NCBI GenBank assembly: GCA_900553475.1
Contig: USEF01000017.1
Location: 1-16,255, forward strand
Source of the DNA: an uncultured Collinsella sp.
GTDB lineage: Bacteria > Actinomycetota > Coriobacteriia > Coriobacteriales > Coriobacteriaceae
DNA: 16,255 nt
Direction of reading: 5' to 3'
The notes beneath the pieces were generated by a model, which ran no database searches, had not been told where the DNA came from, and was given only the letters and a program-made list of their open reading frames with translations. A program made the position numbers and the translations under genes. Shown here piece after piece: positions 13,897 to 16,255 of the stretch. Position 1 is the stretch's first letter. Every line of letters starts with the position of its first letter.

Positions 13897-13925
13897 TTGT
13901 GGGATGCGCGACGCCGTGGTACCAT
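13897..13925 (+). promoter_or_regulatory. Likely rpmE promoter
   Basis: TTGTGG (13897-13902) and TACCAT (13920-13925) are spaced by exactly 17 bases. This places the start of transcription near 13932 and gives a leader of about 78 bases before rpmE. Confidence 0.5.
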
Positions 13926-13938
13926 AGCCAAGTTTGTT

Positions 13939-13987
13939 GTCTTGGTCGGAAACCAAGACGCCTTATGCGCTGATCGGTAACCAGCGC
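13939..13987 (+). ncRNA. Two-hairpin leader of rpmE, candidate L31 autoregulatory leader
   Basis: GTCTTGGT (13939-13946) pairs perfectly with ACCAAGAC (13952-13959). GCGCTG (13967-13972) pairs with CAGCGC (13982-13987). The two hairpins lie between the predicted transcription start and the AAGGAG at 13998-14003. L31 leaders that bind the protein are known or proposed in several bacterial groups, from memory including Coriobacteria; assignment here is by position only. Confidence 0.45.
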
Positions 13988-14009
13988 CTGACCAATAAGG
14001 AGTCCTACC

Positions 14010-14435
14010 ATGAAGCAGGGTATCCATCCCCAGTATGTCGAGTGCACGGTGACGTGCTCCTGCGGCAACACCTTCAAGACGCACGCTACCGTGTCTGAGA
14101 TGAAGGTCGAGCTTTGCAACGAGTGCCACCCGTTCTACACCGGCCAGCAGAAGTTCGTCGACACCGGTGGACGCGTCCAGCGCTTCGCCGACAAGTTCGG
14201 TGGCGCCGCTGCCGCCCAGCTCAAGAAGGCTGAGGAGGCCAAGGCTGCCAAGGCTGCCAAGGCTGCTGAGGCCGAGGCCGCTCGCAAGGCCGCCGCTGAG
14301 GCCAAGGCTGCCGAGAAGGCTAAGCGTGCTGCTAAGTTTGCCGAGGAGGCTGCCAAGCAGGCCGCCGAGGCTCCCGCAGAGGCTCCCGTCGAGGAGGCCG
14401 CTGCCGAGGCCGAGACCACCGAGGCTGCTGAGTAA
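14010..14435 (+). CDS. rpmE: Ribosomal protein bL31 with long Ala/Lys/Glu C-terminal extension
   Basis: A 141-residue protein. Residues 1-65 are a complete zinc-binding bL31 of the large ribosomal subunit: MKQGIHPQY start, cysteines C12, C16, C18, C36, C39 (CSCGN, CNECHPFYTG), and the DTGGRVQRF ending. Residues 66-141 are an extra tail made almost only of Ala, Lys and Glu with a few Arg, predicted to be a charged helix or coiled coil ending in an acidic stretch (EAETTEAAE). Typical bL31 is about 65-90 residues, so the tail roughly doubles it. The tail DNA contains tandem AAGGCTGCC units (about 14242-14268). The AAGGAG before ATG 14010 is good. Its own promoter, leader and terminator make it a single-gene unit; the usual partners rho and prfA are not in the window. 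Confidence 0.95.
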   Translation: MKQGIHPQYVECTVTCSCGNTFKTHATVSEMKVELCNECHPFYTGQQKFVDTGGRVQRFADKFGGAAAAQLKKAEEAKAAKAAKAAEAEAARKAAAEAKAAEKAKRAAKFAEEAAKQAAEAPAEAPVEEAAAEAETTEAAE

Positions 14436-14470
14436 ATAGCTCGCCGCGGAATCACTCGCATTCATGGCAT

Positions 14471-14515
14471 AAGGGCCGTGCATCCGTTTGGGTGCGCGGT
14501 CCTTTTCTTTTTATT
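14471..14515 (+). terminator. Rho-independent terminator of rpmE
   Basis: AAGGGCCGTGCATCC (14471-14485) pairs with GGGTGCGCGGTCCTT (about 14490-14504) through mostly G-C pairs with a few wobbles, and TTTTCTTTTT follows. It starts 35 bases after the rpmE stop. Confidence 0.88.
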
Positions 14516-14546
14516 GGTGCAAACCAACCTGCCCCCATTGCACCAA
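14514..14546. repeat. 9-bp perfect inverted repeat
   Basis: TTGGTGCAA (14514-14522) and TTGCACCAA (14538-14546) are perfect complements with a 15-base loop, directly after the rpmE terminator and before the 53-bp repeat. Probably part of the same intergenic repeat block. Confidence 0.65.
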
Positions 14547-14562
14547 ATGGCAGAGAGGCGGC

Positions 14563-14615
14563 GTTTGCCCAGATAAAACCTGCCAAAATTAACCTGTCCC
14601 ATTGTGGCAGGTTGG
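14563..14615 (-). repeat. 53-bp dispersed repeat, copy B (inverted relative to 3544-3596)
   Basis: Reverse complement of this segment matches 3544-3596 at 49 of 53 positions by hand alignment. It carries CCTGCCA and TGGCAGG, able to form a hairpin. Unlike copy A it is fully intergenic, between rpmE and secA. Confidence 0.82.
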
Positions 14616-14675
14616 TCGTAGTTATTACGTGGCGGTCGAGGTCGACCGTATAGGCCGCGCCTTGTTTGGCTAAAG

Positions 14676-14681
14676 TACAAT
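14676..14681 (+). promoter_or_regulatory. Possible -10 element of secA
   Basis: TACAAT lies 61 bases before the secA start. No matching -35 is seen at 16-18 bases upstream, so this is a weak call. The secA ribosome binding site is AAGGA (14731-14735), 7 bases before ATG 14743. Confidence 0.35.
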
Positions 14682-14742
14682 CATCTGTGTTTAACTCGCC
14701 CGCAACTGCACGACGTGGGCGATGGCCAAAAAGGAAAACCAC

Positions 14743-16255
<1,513 letters not shown>

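Noticed and set aside
13809..14483. Leu/Gly/Ser-rich minus-strand frame opposite rpmE
   Set aside because: It is the reverse reading of the Ala/Lys/Glu repeat tail of L31 and not a real membrane protein.

Overview
The window looks like chromosome of a Coriobacteriia actinobacterium, most likely Collinsella or a close relative. The basis is the GC-rich coding sequence, purine-rich ribosome binding sites, the familiar housekeeping set (Tgt, citrate synthase, ribosomal protein L31, SecA) and many short GC-rich palindromic intergenic repeats. The genus is an inference from sequence feel and family recall, not from a search.

Layout. Positions 1-94 (minus) hold the start of a twin-arginine-type lipoprotein that runs off the left edge. 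A minus-strand pair follows: a HAD phosphatase (1880-2542) and an M20 Sapep/PepV-type metallodipeptidase (389-1825), ending at a large hairpin. Divergent from it is a DegV-family fatty-acid-binding protein (2699-3559). Positions 3597-7650 are an accessory island of lower GC. It carries a TOTE-type archaeo-eukaryotic primase plus SF2 helicase with a PLD-like tail (3868-6878), apparently split by a -1 frameshift near 4962. Convergent with it is a DinJ/YafQ-type antitoxin-toxin operon (7553-6943, minus) with a candidate autoregulatory operator.

Core genes then resume on the minus strand: a LOG-family nucleotide phosphoribohydrolase-like protein (7668-8426) and queuine tRNA-ribosyltransferase tgt (8640-9779). 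A plus-strand Cof-type HAD phosphatase (10057-10851) sits behind a long hairpin that buries its ribosome binding site, and its neighbourhood is bracketed by inverted copies of a 29-bp repeat. A second Cof-type HAD phosphatase (10992-11834), citrate synthase (11921-13339) and a small ACT-domain protein (13417-13704) are on the minus strand. Divergent from these, on the plus strand, are rpmE (L31 with a long Ala/Lys/Glu tail) behind a two-hairpin leader, a strong terminator, and secA (14743 onward), cut by the right edge.

The most interesting items are the frameshifted TOTE primase-helicase next to a toxin-antitoxin pair, a recurring design in which a terminator-like hairpin lies directly upstream of a ribosome binding site (before 8426, 10057 and 11834), and two intergenic repeat families whose copies supply the last codons and stop of the adjacent gene (degV-family gene and helicase). 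No tRNA, rRNA, CRISPR array, IS transposase or integrase was recognised.
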